Below are positions 38,555-50,301 of a stretch of 64,000 bases of DNA, piece by piece. Source of the DNA: Chondrus crispus. Its lineage: Eukaryota; Rhodophyta; Florideophyceae; Gigartinales; Gigartinaceae. The DNA is taken from the NCBI RefSeq assembly GCF_000350225.1, contig NW_005179134.1:1-64000 (forward strand), given 5' to 3'. Position 1 is the first letter of the stretch, and each line of letters begins with the position of its first letter. A model generated the notes under the pieces. It did not search any database. It saw only the letters and a program-made list of their open reading frames with translations, and was not told the DNA's origin. The position numbers and the translations under genes were made by a program.

Positions 38555-40216
38555 ATGTCGACAAGCGCACCCAGGGACGTCGGTCCCGGGGCGAGTAGGA
38601 GCGGATCGACAAGGGCGTCGACGATCCCGCGAGGTCCTCGCACCCGAAGCCAGGCCAATACGGCCACGGATCCCGAAGGTCAAGAATCCCCGACGGGGAT
38701 TGAAGCCGACAAGGATAACCTATCCTACAGGTTCGAGAGGGTGGGCGAGGAAATTCGCCAAGAGATGACGAAAAATCTTGAGGCTGAATTAGCCCTCGTC
38801 CGGAAGCAACTGCAGTTGCAAGCATCCGAGTTCCACACCGTTTTAGGAGAGCTATCGGCTCGAGTAGATCTCGTCGAGAAGGAGCGAGGTGATGCGACCG
38901 ACGGTCTGGAGCCGGAGGTCCTAGTTTCGTTGAAAATTTCAGTCAATGACGCTAGGCGCGACGCGAATCAAGCTTTGGAGTCCTTGGGGAAATTTAGAGG
39001 CAGTATCGACGACAAGTTTGACCGCGCCGCTCATCGTCTCAAGGACCTTGAACAGGTCGCCGGGCAAGAGCCGCTCTCAACGGGTCGAGAAGGCGACCGT
39101 CGATCGAAGAAGGACAAGGCCGCTGTACAGTGGAGTTCCAAGTCGAAGACTTCGAAGAAGAATCTGCGACGACGGAGCAAGAGTCACGGTAGTGACGAGC
39201 CGGAGGACCAAGACTCAATGATCGTGTCGAATGGCCTTTCCGAAGATGGTGACGACGGTTCGTCGAACCACGCCAGCGATTCCGAACATCGTTCAGAGGA
39301 AGGAAAAGGAATTTCGCAGGGCAAGAAAATTACCTCCAGACGGGGCGGGATCACTTCGTCCGCCTCGCGGAGAGACAAGGACGCTGAGCCAGAGGACGTC
39401 GCAACGCGACGCGGGCCGCGATGGGAGGAGTTGGAGGAGCTGAATCCGACCAACTACCTCTTCAAGAAATTACTTTCGTACCGAACGTACCGCTTGCAGA
39501 ACCCGAAGACATATTTGTCAAGTTCCCGGCGGACCGCCGTGCGAAAAATCAGGAGAGACATTCCGCCTAAGGTGAAGATGGACAACACGTTCACAGGTGA
39601 GGACGGAGTCCTTGTGTTGGATTTTTTGGCAAAATTAGTTCAAGAGTTTGATACTCAAGAAATGAACGAGGGGCAAGCGATCCGCTTGTTGCCCGAATTT
39701 CTAAGCGCCATCGCCTTGAGACAGTACACATCGGGGTCTCAGACGGCCGGGTCCCATCACGGAAAGGTGTCCGTTTGGCAAGAGGCCGTACGGAGGTTGT
39801 TGAGTAGTTTTGCAACCGACGAGGCGATCCGTCAAGCCGTGCTCGCATTGCGAGAAGTACAGCAGCTACCGTCTGAGAACGAGATGGAATTTTATATCCG
39901 TCTGACGGACGCGAGCAATCGATGTGGAAACGTATATTCGATGGAAGAACAAATGACGATGTTTATTGGAGGACTCGATTCGAGTATCAAGCCGATGGTA
40001 TCTCAATACCCACAGCGGGTCGTCAACTTTATCGACGCCCACATGCACGACAGAGTCGTTTTCAGAGCCCACGGATCCCGTGATGATGTTTCGGGGGCGC
40101 GGCCACACGCCGGGGCCGCGCATTCCGATGGAAGACAAGTGTACGACGTTTCGAAGGCCAGGCTGGATGGGAAGGCCGCAACGTCAAGGAAGGCCGCCGG
40201 CTCGTGGAGGACCTAG
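38555..40216 (+). pseudogene. Chromovirus copy 2: Gag
   Basis: 553 codons. A basic Ser/Arg-rich N-terminus is followed by a long coiled-coil region (about 55-175: RFERVGEEIRQEM, ELSARVDLVEKERGD). A charged segment follows, then the capsid region (FTGEDGVLVLDFLAKLVQEF, LPSENEMEFYIRLTDASNR). After MVSQYPQ the linker present in copy 1 (including NYAKAHGSASRAKER) is deleted, which shifts the frame and leads to a stop at 40214. The start at 38555 follows the leader and fits the coiled coil. Would assemble the particle. Confidence 0.8.
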
Positions 40217-40373
40217 GCCGCAATATCCCGTCAAGAAGCACGGACTGGTGTGCTATCATTGTTACGAAAAGGGGCACGCCGCGCCAACGTGCATTCTTTC
40301 CCTCCGGGAAATGCACCGAGTTTTGGAAAATTATGAGGCGTTGTCTCTGATGGAGAGGTTAGGGATACCATAG
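39966..40373 (+). pseudogene. Chromovirus copy 2: Gag C-terminus with CCHC knuckle (second frame)
   Basis: The frame entered after the Gag deletion: TPTCTTESFSEPTDPV, RGRGHTPGPRIPMEDK, then a canonical zinc knuckle CYHCYEKGHAAPTC (C-x2-C-x4-H-x4-C) at about 40249-40290 and EALSLMERLGIP before a stop. Binds RNA in intact elements. Confidence 0.8.
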
Positions 40374-40641
40374 ACGAGTTATGTGAAGGTCAAGAATTGG
40401 TTCGATTCGCAGACGGCGAGCACGCCGAGTGCTTCAACGCCGAGGCCGAACCAACCCTTCAGAGGGCCCGCCGCGGGGCCCGCGTCGTCGGACGTGAGAA
40501 GGAACCGGCAGCGGCAGAAAAACTAGAGAGGGGAATCTCGCATGAGTCGCGAGAGGCACAGGGTCGACGTACTTTGCCTGGGGCTCAGCCCCGTTCCCGT
40601 CTCTAAGGGAAAAATCAGGCCCCGATGAGGAGGTTGTTGCA

Positions 40642-41904
40642 TTGGTGGATAAGCCCAAAGGGCCAGCCCAAGTCAAGAAAATTTTGAGCCGAGCCCGAGA
40701 TCATCCGCTGGAAGAAGTTCGAAGACCCTGGTACAGGGTTAAGCGAAGGGAGTGTCCCGAGAAGATTTTGGTTCTTGCGCGAAAAAACTACAAAGTTTAC
40801 GAGGACATTGGACCAACAGTCGGATTGATGAGCCGGGTGTTGTCTGTATTAGACACCGGCGCGGGACCAAACCTTGTGCGAAGATCGGAACTCCCGGCTG
40901 AAATGGAATCTCTAGTGTCCTGCGGACCCACCCAAGACATTGGCGACGCGAACAACACGCCACTCCATACTCTCGGAAGCATCAAGATGCCCGTGAGACT
41001 TGGACAATTTGTGGCTGCTGCCTAATTTATTGTGTGAGAAAAGCTCGCGGTACCGCTGATTGTAGGAGCAGACTATTTCGATAGGTTCGTGGAGGCTATC
41101 TACCCGCGAAAGAGGACAGTTGAGTTGGCGGATTTCTCGGAGGTTCCGATCGTAAGGCGGTTCTCGGCGAGAAAATCGAAGAAGCATCTGGTCCCCGGAG
41201 AGGGCGAAACTGATGCAAAAGGGGAGCGAGTTTCTCCCAGGGTGTAGGTGGCAAAAGACACGATCATTGAGCCCGGGACGCAACATGTAGTCGAATGCAC
41301 CTCGAAGAGGACGGGCTTGGTCGTAGTTCAACCCTACGCACCCCTATACGACAAGCACGGGTTGGTGAGCGCCAACGGTGTAGTTCAGGTTGAGCCTGAC
41401 AAACCTTTTAGATTGCTTGTAGCGAATTTTAGAAATTACCCTGTCAGGGCTCAAAAAGGCCAAGTGGTGGCGGAACTACTACTGCACCCGAGGGCCGTGT
41501 TCAAGAGCAATTCCACCATTGCTGAGGTACTTGGAATTCAAGAAAGGGACGAGGAAACATTTACTAAGTCCACCCCGCCGCCTACGGGAGAGAGAAGGTG
41601 CGAACCGTCGGAACAAGATCGCGAAGACCAGCAAGGAGAACGGGAGGAAGGGCTCTCCGCGACGGCAACTACGAAGCCGGAGCGGCGGATTGAGCCTCCC
41701 CCGCCGGACGTGGAGAAGCTCGACCTGAGCCACGTGCCGGACCGGCTGCACGAAAGATTCTGTCGGATGTTGAAAAAATATTCCTGCATGTGGGATGGGA
41801 CCCTTGGTGAGATCAACACCACGGTCCACCGGATTGAACTGGCCCCGGACACAAGGCCAATTGCGCAAGCCCCGTATCAGGCCGGCCTAAAGCCCGCGAA
41901 GTAG
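40642..41904 (+). pseudogene. Chromovirus copy 2: protease and connector
   Basis: Starts KGPAQVKKILSRARDHPLEE. Retropepsin DTGAGPN at 40852-40872, then VGADYFDRFVEAIYPRKR. Stops interrupt at 41023, shortly after at 41036, at 41245 and at 41902, the last with a frame change. Copy 1 is open through the equivalent region, so these lesions are specific to this copy. Confidence 0.8.
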
Positions 41905-42190
41905 AAGATGAAGAAGTACAGAAGATGTTAGAAGCAGGAGTCATCGAACCGGCGCAGTCAGAATGGGCGTCGCCAATTTTATTAGTGCCGAAGCCGGACG
42001 GATCGATGCGCTTTTGCGTAGACTATCGCAGGTTAAATGCGGTAACGGTAAAGGACACGTACCCTTTACCGCGCATGGATGAATGTCTGGACTCGCTTGG
42101 TGACACCAAGGTTTTCTCCGCGTTGGACGCGATCTCGGGATATTGGCAGATGCCTATCCCTGAGTGCGACCGCGACAAGACCGCATTTTT
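41905..42190 (+). pseudogene. Chromovirus copy 2: reverse transcriptase, first part
   Basis: MLEAGVIEPAQSEWASPILL, PKPDGSMRFCVDYRRLN, SALDAISGYWQMPIPE (first catalytic Asp) and CDRDKTAF, where the 1.2-kb insertion begins. Resumes at 43412. Confidence 0.85.
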
Positions 42191-43411
42191 AATGGTAGGT
42201 TCGGAGGGGCAAGGGAAAGAAGGAGGGCAGGTTGATGTGTGTGAGTGAAGGAGTTGGTACCGAGGTTTACTTGGAGCCGTCTTTCGGCGATACTTATACA
42301 CTTTGAGTGTTACACTATCCCATTACTTTGGCACCTGGTAAACCGTACTCACCATATGCGCGACCAAGCGCGGTCCTCTTCTGGCCCGTCCACACTGTTC
42401 TATTTCCACCTTACGAATTGACTATTGACTATCAGTGCACAACAGTTTCTACACATTTCGAGTGACTGCAAACCATGGCCCTATGCATGCAATCGTTTCA
42501 CACTTTACTAGTCTGCATCCAGACATGACAGAATATATTCTTGCGCAATGAACAACTTGGCATCTCTCTATTTCCAACAACGCAAAGTCCTGTCATATCT
42601 CAGTCCCCATACATGCCCTTGTTTTGTACCTTGCTAATTTCGGTACACACTGCCAGACAACTATGACGGGTAGCAACAATGTGCATCCAGACTTTCTACA
42701 CATCTCACGTGATATCCGATGTGAATCACACGAGTACTGTCATCAACTTGCATCCAACGGCGCACCATAACGAGAGCACAGTACAACGTCGCATGCTGAC
42801 GCAAGGGTTGCATACAGCGTGACGCGTACACTGAATACTCACGTAAGTACATGTCTCTTGCGAGAAATACTTGTTGTACTTTTAATTCACATGTACTGTG
42901 CTCGGACATGCGCCGGACCGTATGCAGGCGACGTGTACAAGTGTACGTACACGCAGCAACCTGGCGACGTGTACATGTGTACACCGCACACAAGTGTCCA
43001 GCGCCAAGGCCACCCGTAATTTCCCATTACAACCATGGTGAACAACTTGAAACCCCCGAAATGATGTAATTAAAAAGTATACGGATCATTCGAGATATAT
43101 CACCAGCATGACTGCATATAAGTGGACAATAACAGACCAATAGAATTGCAGCATTCGAACCGACACCCAATAGATTTGCAGTATTGCCTGTGTAGCCCTA
43201 TAACGGTTCGGGCCAAATGCAGATTTTCGGCATTTATGCAAATTTGCATAACCCTCCAAAAGTCCACTTTCGTCCCCAGAACCCCAAAATCTGAGACTTT
43301 ACATGTGTCATGTGGTGATATAGGGTGAGGGTCCGGACCGTCGAGTCATGTACCCGTGTCGCTCGATTCTGCACTTTCCAGATAACAGCATGTGGTCGCA
43401 CATTTTCAATA
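42191..43411 (+). mobile_element. Unclassified 1,221-bp insertion in RT of copy 2
   Basis: Same element and same orientation relative to pol as the insertion at 29284-30533, but placed about 165 bp further into RT. Starts AATGGTAGGTTCGGAG and ends CACATTTTCAATA. The flanks are T-rich (ATTTTT on the left, CTTTTC on the right), compatible with a degraded 6-bp duplication. No ORF of its own. Confidence 0.85.
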
Positions 43412-44750
43412 CTTTTCGTGTCACTCAGGTCTTTATCGCTTCTCAAGACTGCCCTTCAGGCTAACCAACGCGCCAGCGACGTTCCAGAGAGCAATGGACA
43501 TCTTGCTCTCTCCGTTCCGTTGGAAATGCTGTTTGGTGTATCTGGATGACATCATAATTTTTAGCAAGTCGTGGGAGGAGCACATCGTGCACGTGGATGA
43601 AATACTTTCTGTATTGGAGAAGGCAGGTGAGAAGCTCAAGCTTCGCAAGTGCGAATTTTTTGTCGAAAAGATCAAGTACCTGGGCCATGTCGTTCGGCCA
43701 GGTACATTGGAGGTTGATGTCGTGCGAACCGCCGCGTTGGAACAAGTGCGGTACCCTCAAACGCAGACCCAGCTCAGAAGCTTCTTGGGACTCCGCAATG
43801 TCTACCGCAGGTTTGTCCCACATTACGCGAAAATCGCGCGTCCGCTCAATCAACTGTTGAAGAAGGGAAAACCGGTCCAGTTGGAAGGATTCGACGAGCC
43901 GTGTAAGAAAGCTTTTCATAAGCTCAAGGAGGCCATCTTGGCACCACCGGTGCTGGCGCTGCCAAAGAAGGACCTTCCATATTCGGTGGATACCGACGCA
44001 AGTGATTATCAAATCGGAGCTGCATTATTTCAAACGTATCCGGATGAACAACGAAAACCCATCGGGTTCTTTTCAAGAACGTTAGCCGCAGCCAGGAGAA
44101 ACTACTCCGTATCAGAAAAAGAATGTCTAGCGGTAATTTGGGCCGTACAGACTTTAAGACCGTATCTATATGGCGAGCACTTCATTGTGCATACTGACCA
44201 TGCCTCATTGAGGTCGTTGATGAACGTAACCGACCCCAGCGGGAGATTAATCCGATGGGGGCTCCGCCTCTCGGAATTTGATTTCGTAATTAAGTACAAG
44301 AAGAGCAAGGCGAATAGTCAAGCTGATGCCCTGTCAAGATTGCGGACCGCAGGAGAAACCGTCGACGAAATCGACGACGAAATCCCATGCTTTATGGCCG
44401 AACCGGCCGAGGGTACAGTGAAGGACGAGGACAGTTTTGACGCGTTAGACGACATCCTCGCTCTTGAGTGGGGGACCGCCCCTGATCGCCTCGATCAATT
44501 CCAAGCTGTCACTCCGGAGGAGCTCATTCGCGAGCAAGCCGTCGACCCCTTCTGCAACCGCATCAAGAAAGAAATGGACGCCGGAAAGGTGAGAACGTTC
44601 AACATGGAGACCGAGGAACTCGAAGGAACTCTATGCCGTACCGCGGCGGAGTTTGTAGAAGTGGTGATACCACAATCGTTAAGGGACCGCGTCCTAGGGT
44701 TGAGCCATTACGCAAAATTGGCAGGGCACCCGGGAGGCAGGAAACTTTAG
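43412..44750 (+). pseudogene. Chromovirus copy 2: reverse transcriptase and RNase H
   Basis: Resumes SCHSGLYRFS-like sequence. YLDD active site at 43539-43550, then SFLGLRNVYRRFVPHYAKIA, VDTDASDYQIGAALFQ (RNase H), TDHASLRSLMNVTDPSG and SQADALSRL. The frame reaches the integrase zinc region (LSHYAKLAGHPGGRKL) and ends there by a frame change at about 44748. Confidence 0.85.
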
Positions 44751-44756
44751 AAGACA

Positions 44757-45500
44757 TTGAGAAGATATTTTTATTGGCCTACGATGGCCCTAGACTGCTA
44801 CGCAGTCGCGAAGAATTGCGCCGCATGTGCGCGGGAAAGGGTGAAGTTAAGAAGAAACACGAACGAAATGAAGCTGTTCACGCCCAAAGCTCCGCTGGAG
44901 TTTGTCGCCATCGACATCCTCGGCGAGCTAATTACAACTAAACGAGGAAATCGGTATATTCTCGTGATCAGCGATCGATACTCGAAACTGATACGAACCG
45001 TACCGTTGAAGAAGATATCAGCTGCGCACATCGCACAAGCCTTCGTTCACCATTGGGTTTTCGTGTACGGACTGCCGGTCAAGCTGCTGTCCGACAATGG
45101 AACACAGTTCACGGCCCGGTTCTTTCAGAATGTCTGCCGAATTCTCCTCATACGCAATGTGTTCACGACTACGTACCACCCGCAATCCAACGGCCAAGTT
45201 GAGATGTTTAACCGCACGCTGACTTCCGCGTCGCGAATATATGTTGGAGAGCATCCCAAGGACTGGGACCTATTTAGCGACGCTGTGACGTTTGCATACA
45301 ACACGCAAGTTCATCGAACTACGAACATCGCACCCTTCGAGCTGGTGTTACCTCGAGCGCCGAGAAGTATTGCGTTACGAGCACAGCCAAGTTTGGAAGG
45401 ATTTAGCTCGAATAGAGCGTACTACCTGAAATGGCAGTCGTGGTTGGAGAGCTTGATAAGAGGGGCCGATAAGAGTCTGCGCAGAGAACAGGCACGGTAA
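44757..45500 (+). pseudogene. Chromovirus copy 2: integrase core
   Basis: RRYFYWPTMALDCYAVAKNC and CAACARER complete the H-H-C-C zinc site begun in the previous frame. The catalytic triad is visible as VAIDILGEL, KLLSDNGTQFTARFF and HPQSNGQVEMFNRTL (D, D, E). It ends at a single nonsense codon (45498), after which the same frame continues KRNFDSRLRKPKYD. Confidence 0.85.
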
Positions 45501-46205
45501 AAGCGAAATTTCGATTCAAGACTTCGCAAGCCGAAGTACGACATCCCTGTGGGATCCTACGTGTTCTTACGAAAGGAACAAGGGACGGCGAGCGAGCCAA
45601 AACACAAGCTTGCTCAAGTCGCTACGGGGCCCTACGCAGTGAAGAGGTCTGATCAAGGTGCAGTCGTCATTGCCATCGGCGACCAAGAAGAGCACGTTTG
45701 GCGAGACCGGGTGGAACTAGCCCCGAGTCCGATGGACCTCGCCCCGGTCACCGGCTTAACACAAGCGCTACGGTTCCTTGATGGGACAGAGAGAGACGAA
45801 GGACGGAATGTTTTCGAGAATGGGGGTAGCCCCCATATACACACGCCTCAGCGAGAGGACCCTAAAGATCTAGTTACCGAGTTACCGTTAGCGGATACTC
45901 CGCAAGACTCACGCAAGTCAAAAGACCCGGCAGAAGAGGACGAGTTGGAAGATCTTCAGAAGGGGGAAGGAATTGTCAGTGAACACGAAGAAGGAGCTGA
46001 AGATCAGGAGTACGTGATCAACAAAATAGTCGACCACGGATATCGAGATGGGAAATTAATTCTCAAGGTAGAATGGTATGGCTACGCGAGCGAGAACGCG
46101 ATATGGGAGCCAATTGAACAATTACCGCGTAGCGCAGTGGTGACGTATTTTCGGAGGAAGAAACAACTCCGCCCACAGCAATCCGCATGCGCGAGACCAG
46201 GATGA
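45501..46205 (+). pseudogene. Chromovirus copy 2: integrase C-terminus and chromodomain
   Basis: Same frame after one stop. GSYVFLRKEQG and ATGPYAVKRSDQGAVVI form the SH3-like GPY region. After an acidic linker comes a chromodomain (46008-46170): EYVINKIVDHGYRDGKLI, then KVEWYGYASENAIWEPIEQL. It has the aromatic cage-type residues (Y at the start, W in VEWYG, W in AIWEP). Chromodomains on integrases direct insertion toward heterochromatin in chromoviruses. Confidence 0.9.
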
Positions 46206-49200
46206 GCCCCCTACGGAAGGCATTGGTGAAAACGCGAAAAGAAGACGCGAGTCATAACCCAAAACCCTACATTTTTACTTTCTTAACTGTTCTGTTTTGT
46301 TTTTGTTTTATTTGTTTTATGTTTCTGTTCGTTTTCGTTTCACGCGACCCATCTAGGTTGGTGATCCCCGAGTGAGCGTGCGGCGCTCCCCGAGAGAGGA
46401 CGACGGCCACGAAGATGCAAATCACCGCGAGAACGAAGGACGAGAAGACCAGGCGAGGTGGAGAAAAATTTACAACTTAGCGACCAAGTGCGGTCAGAAT
46501 GGCACAGCATGAAGAATGCCGTGAGAGATCGAGGCGCTGGAAGGGCCTCGAAGGAGGACTAGGATCGAGAGGACGAAAAGGGAGATGATGGAGGAATCGT
46601 GGGACTCAGGGGACGAACTTGGAGAGACGATGATCCCTGGGATGGATTCTACCTGGGGGAAGATCAAGAGGGACGCTCATGTTGCGGAGAATGCGTCGGC
46701 AGCAAGGTGATAGATACTAGCAGCGAAACGCCCTCATGACAACATACTGAAAGAGGGAAGGAAGATGGTTCGCTTCGCGGGCTACTCGAGGATCAGGGGA
46801 ACTGTATGTCGGTGGAAATGTTTACCGCTGGTCGTTGGAGAGAGAAAGGATGAGGAGGCTACGCGTCATTCATTTTTTTTGTTGTGCGGTGGAACCTCCC
46901 GTTGGGAAGGAGGAGGTCTGTGCAACAGCGAGAGGCAACCAGGAAGGAGGAGATGGAGGACTCACGCCAGGGGACAGGGGCAATTGGAATCTCTGAAGGC
47001 GAAGCGTTATCGACGACAACATATATGAGGAGGGTTGCGCGCTTGAGTGCATCGCCCAGCGACTCGTCCTGGAGAGTCAATGTTCTGTTGTTGTGCGTAC
47101 GACAATCTGAGAAGAGAGAGAGAAGAGAGCTGTACAGAGTTGGGGTTTCCGAGAGAGATGGGAAATGGCTGAGAAACGGAGAGCCTCATTGACTTGGTGC
47201 CGAGACATGGAAAAATCACAGTAGTCTCAGTCGGAATCAATATACCCCCTTGGGGTACGATCGCGCGCGGTATCGCGTGCACGTGAAGCGACGCTTGGAT
47301 CAGTGATCCGCCCTCGTAAGGCGTGGAATGATCAAAAGAAAAATCAAAAAGACGAAAATCCGCGGAAATCCCCTGGACAAGTGGCAAGAGTTGAAAAGTG
47401 AGCATCGATCAGTCCACGAAATTTTAATCAAAAATATGGGTTGGTACAGTAGTTGTTGGACGTACGCGCAGTGGCTGTGGGCTAAAGGCCCAAGTTCCCG
47501 AGGCCGTCCGGAGACACTGTCTCCCATCACTGCGCAAGGCGCTGCCAGAAGCGCAACACCATGACGTCGCCGGACCCGTTTCGGAGGCCCTGACTCCGCT
47601 CAAGAAACAGTGAGACGGACGCTCGCCGAGCAGGAGGATCAACCTCCCTAGTTTATAACACCGCTTGGGAAAGGATCGAGGGCACGCGAAACAACGCGAA
47701 ATTATACTGAGGACGCCCTCTGCCTTCCCGACGTGCCGCGCTAACGAGGGTGATGACATAATGTCATGCTGACCAGGAAGAGTGCGACACCGAAGCAGGA
47801 CAAGGACGAAGGCGGAGAAATGAGGGGACCGAGATATTCGATCAGCCCTCCGTGACGGACACGTTACTTATGGGCTCATGACGGTATCCTCCCTCCCACT
47901 AATTGTTTATGATTTATCTCTCTTTTGTTGTTGTTTTTTTCGTTTTGTCTCCCTTTGTTTATTTTTTTTGTGTTGCAGAGATCCTCGTTGAGTGTGCTCG
48001 GGAGACACGAGCAGGAGAATAGAAAGGAAAGGCGAAGCCCGCCCAAATCGCAAGGCTGGCAGGAGGGCGAGCCTTCGGTGGCTTTGAGGAACGCGACGAC
48101 AAGTGGAGGAGAAGAGCGACCCACGCATCTACGCGCGTGTGGCACCCCGAGTTAGGCGATGCCGAAACAACCCGTTTTACGGAGGGACCAGCTGGTTGTT
48201 GCGATGACGGGCCCTGTGTGATGAACAAGCGCGAGAGAAGATCGACAAGGCCGATCATCAACGAGCAACGACAAAAAAGGGCCCAGGTGCGACGGAAATT
48301 GTGTTGAATGGAAGGGTGGTACTACATGACATTTTGGGGAGAACCCAACTTGGCAAAAGAAGAACGGACGCCGAAGACCACCCTCCTCGAAGAACCGGAG
48401 GTGTCGGCTGCCTCCTCCCCCATGACAATGCCGAGTCGAGTGGCGGTCGGTAACGCCCCGGGGCGCCGGAAGTTGCCGAAGGCCCCGTATGAACCCTCAG
48501 TCGGCTGGTACGGCCAGTCATGCGATTCCGTGGCTCGCCCTTCTTGACACACTTCGAGCGCATCGTCGGCGCGCTTGCAACGAACGGGAACCGAGCCCTC
48601 GGACACCAGAGCCGGGGCAATCGCCGGCGAGCGAGTCGCCGACGAGGGAGCAACCAATTCCTCGGATACTGTAGAGTCGCGGGCTCCCCGCAACTTCTAG
48701 AAGGGCCGGTCAAGCGACCAGGCGCGGGAGACCGGCAGGGCGGAGTTCACCGGAAGAACCCCGCCTGCCTCCGACCCCCGGCGGGCGAGTGACAAAGGGG
48801 GAACAGGACCTCCCCGAACCGGCGGAAGGCCTGTAATATCAGGATGCCAAAGAAGGGGACCATTCACGCAGACGTGAGAACGAACCCGTATGCTCGAAAA
48901 AGGGACGAACGACGGCTGCGGGTCTAAGGGCGGAAACGGGAAGACGTGTCCCGACGTAGGGGATAGAAGGACGATGAAGGAACGATCCGCAGATGCGCGC
49001 GAGGACGCGCGAGGAGGGAGAACGAGACGCTGCGACGGACAGGGAGGATAGGGAGAGGGCGAAGCGGGAAGTAAGAGCCCGGCACGCGCTCAAATGAGGG
49101 CAGAGCGAGATACGAAGGACGACGACCAGAAAACTAAGTCGCCAGCACGAACAGAAAGGACCGTGTCGACTACGCCGCCAGACATAGCTCGCCCTCTACA

Positions 49201-49240
49201 AGCACCCGTGGACGCGGACGTCCCCGCTTAACGGGGGGCC
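46206..49240. other. Purine-rich non-coding region after pol
   Basis: About 3 kb, rich in GA on plus (AGGAGGAGATGGAGG-type runs), with T-rich patches at 46.27-46.35 kb and 47.92-47.98 kb. Short antisense ORFs exist (for example 48839-49093) but none shows the accessory-family tail. This is equivalent to the purine-rich 3' region seen in reverse at 21.0-21.3 and 25.9-26.5 kb. One junction of the proposed inversion should lie in or just after this interval. Confidence 0.45.
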
Positions 49241-49927
49241 GTGTAGTATAACCCCCCTGGCGCTTTTTAGTTAGATTAGATCAACGACGGGATCCAATAC
49301 TGTAGAGCCCGATGCTCTACAGTACTACCGCGCCTGGCCACGTGTACCCCTCAGGTACAGGGCGCACGCGTGCACACGTGTACCCCTCAGGAACAGGGCG
49401 CACGCGTGCACACGTGTACCGCGCGGGACGGAAGCGCGCGCACACACGTGTACAGTACGGTCCGATTTGTACTACAGTAATCTACTACAGTACTTCGGTA
49501 CTGTAGTGTTACTATAGATTGTTTTGTATATTAAATATGGAGCGGATCGGCGGCGGTGGTGAAGGACAAGCACGGACTTGGCACCCACCGACCTTCAAGG
49601 TCCAACTTCCGGCTTATTCTAAGGTAACACTCGCTAATTACCTCAGAGCGGCACCGAGCGCGGGTTGAGGACGCGCGTGGCACGCCCACGAGCCGGCTCC
49701 GCCTCCGCCCGTCGGTACTGGATCGTTACCCAGTACCGAGCCGGGGCGTCGAGGCGTCGAACCGCTCGCGCGTGCCCGCGTCCTCCCCTTCCTGCTCTAC
49801 CACGCTACCTGGGCCCGCTGCCCGGTGCCGTTAGGTGGTGTCCCGCTTCACCCTCGTCTTCGCGATCGACAAGGGTCTCGGTCGAACTGCGCATACACCC
49901 CTATAGCTGGGGGTGTTTATGCTACAC
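49241..49927 (+). mobile_element. LTR of a second family (TGTAGTATAACC), about 687 bp
   Basis: Starts TGTAGTATAACCCCCC and ends GGTGTTTATGCTACA. It is preceded by a purine run (ACGGGGGGCCG) compatible with a polypurine tract, so a 3' LTR or truncated copy. Its middle (49510-49810: TTGTATATTAAAT, CTCCGCCTCCGCCCGTCGG, CTCTACCACGCTACC) matches the minus-oriented LTR at 52907-53260. It contains a 36-bp tandem repeat (49339-49442) and a small palindrome TACTGTAGAGC/GCTCTACAGTA at 49299-49325. Confidence 0.65.
49339..49442 (+). repeat. 36-bp tandem repeat inside the LTR, about three units
   Basis: Units at 49339-49374 and 49375-49410 differ by one base; a third, diverged unit ends near 49442. Each starts CACGTGTACC, an E-box-like palindrome that could be an enhancer repeat of the LTR promoter. 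Confidence 0.85.
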
Positions 49928-50301
49928 CAAGGAGGATCCCACGCGTTGTACACGCGTTCCTTCTTCACCCAGCGCCTTCTCGACGCGCACGTCGCGTTCT
50001 TCTTCTTGCACCGGGCTCTAGCTGTCCCTGGTGCCTTCACGCAGGATCCTTGGCATCCGACCTCCGGCGGTCGGAAAATCTTCGCGTTCGTGGGGTGGTA
50101 CCGGGCTTACGGAAGCCGCGGTAATTTCGCCTTCGATAAATACTTGTTTCTACACCGGGCCGTCGGGGGTCTCGGTGACTTCGCGTTGCGGCGAGGGGAA
50201 TATTATGGGCAAATATTCACCTCGGCCTTGATAGAGGTATATAGACGGGTCGGGGATATTTGAGCGAGACGGTTCACGTGACCGCGTTACCGCGACCACC
50301 T
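49928..50301. other. Unassigned, between LTR and gag-only element
   Basis: A plus ORF (49913-50263, about 117 codons) has a loosely repeated LHRA..GDFA pattern with ACCGGGC at irregular spacing. No recognised product. It probably belongs to element 3' sequence rather than a gene. Confidence 0.35.

Noticed and set aside
46206-49240. Antisense minus ORFs after pol as another accessory-family copy
   Set aside because: None contains the shared N-terminal blocks or the ALQG.S..DL tail. They look like chance frames in purine-rich DNA.
37428-49927. A single element from the 5' LTR at 37428 to the LTR at 49241-49927
   Set aside because: The two LTRs are different families and the outer 5-bp flanks (ACGAA and CCAAG) do not match. 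The LTR at 18090 fits better as the partner.
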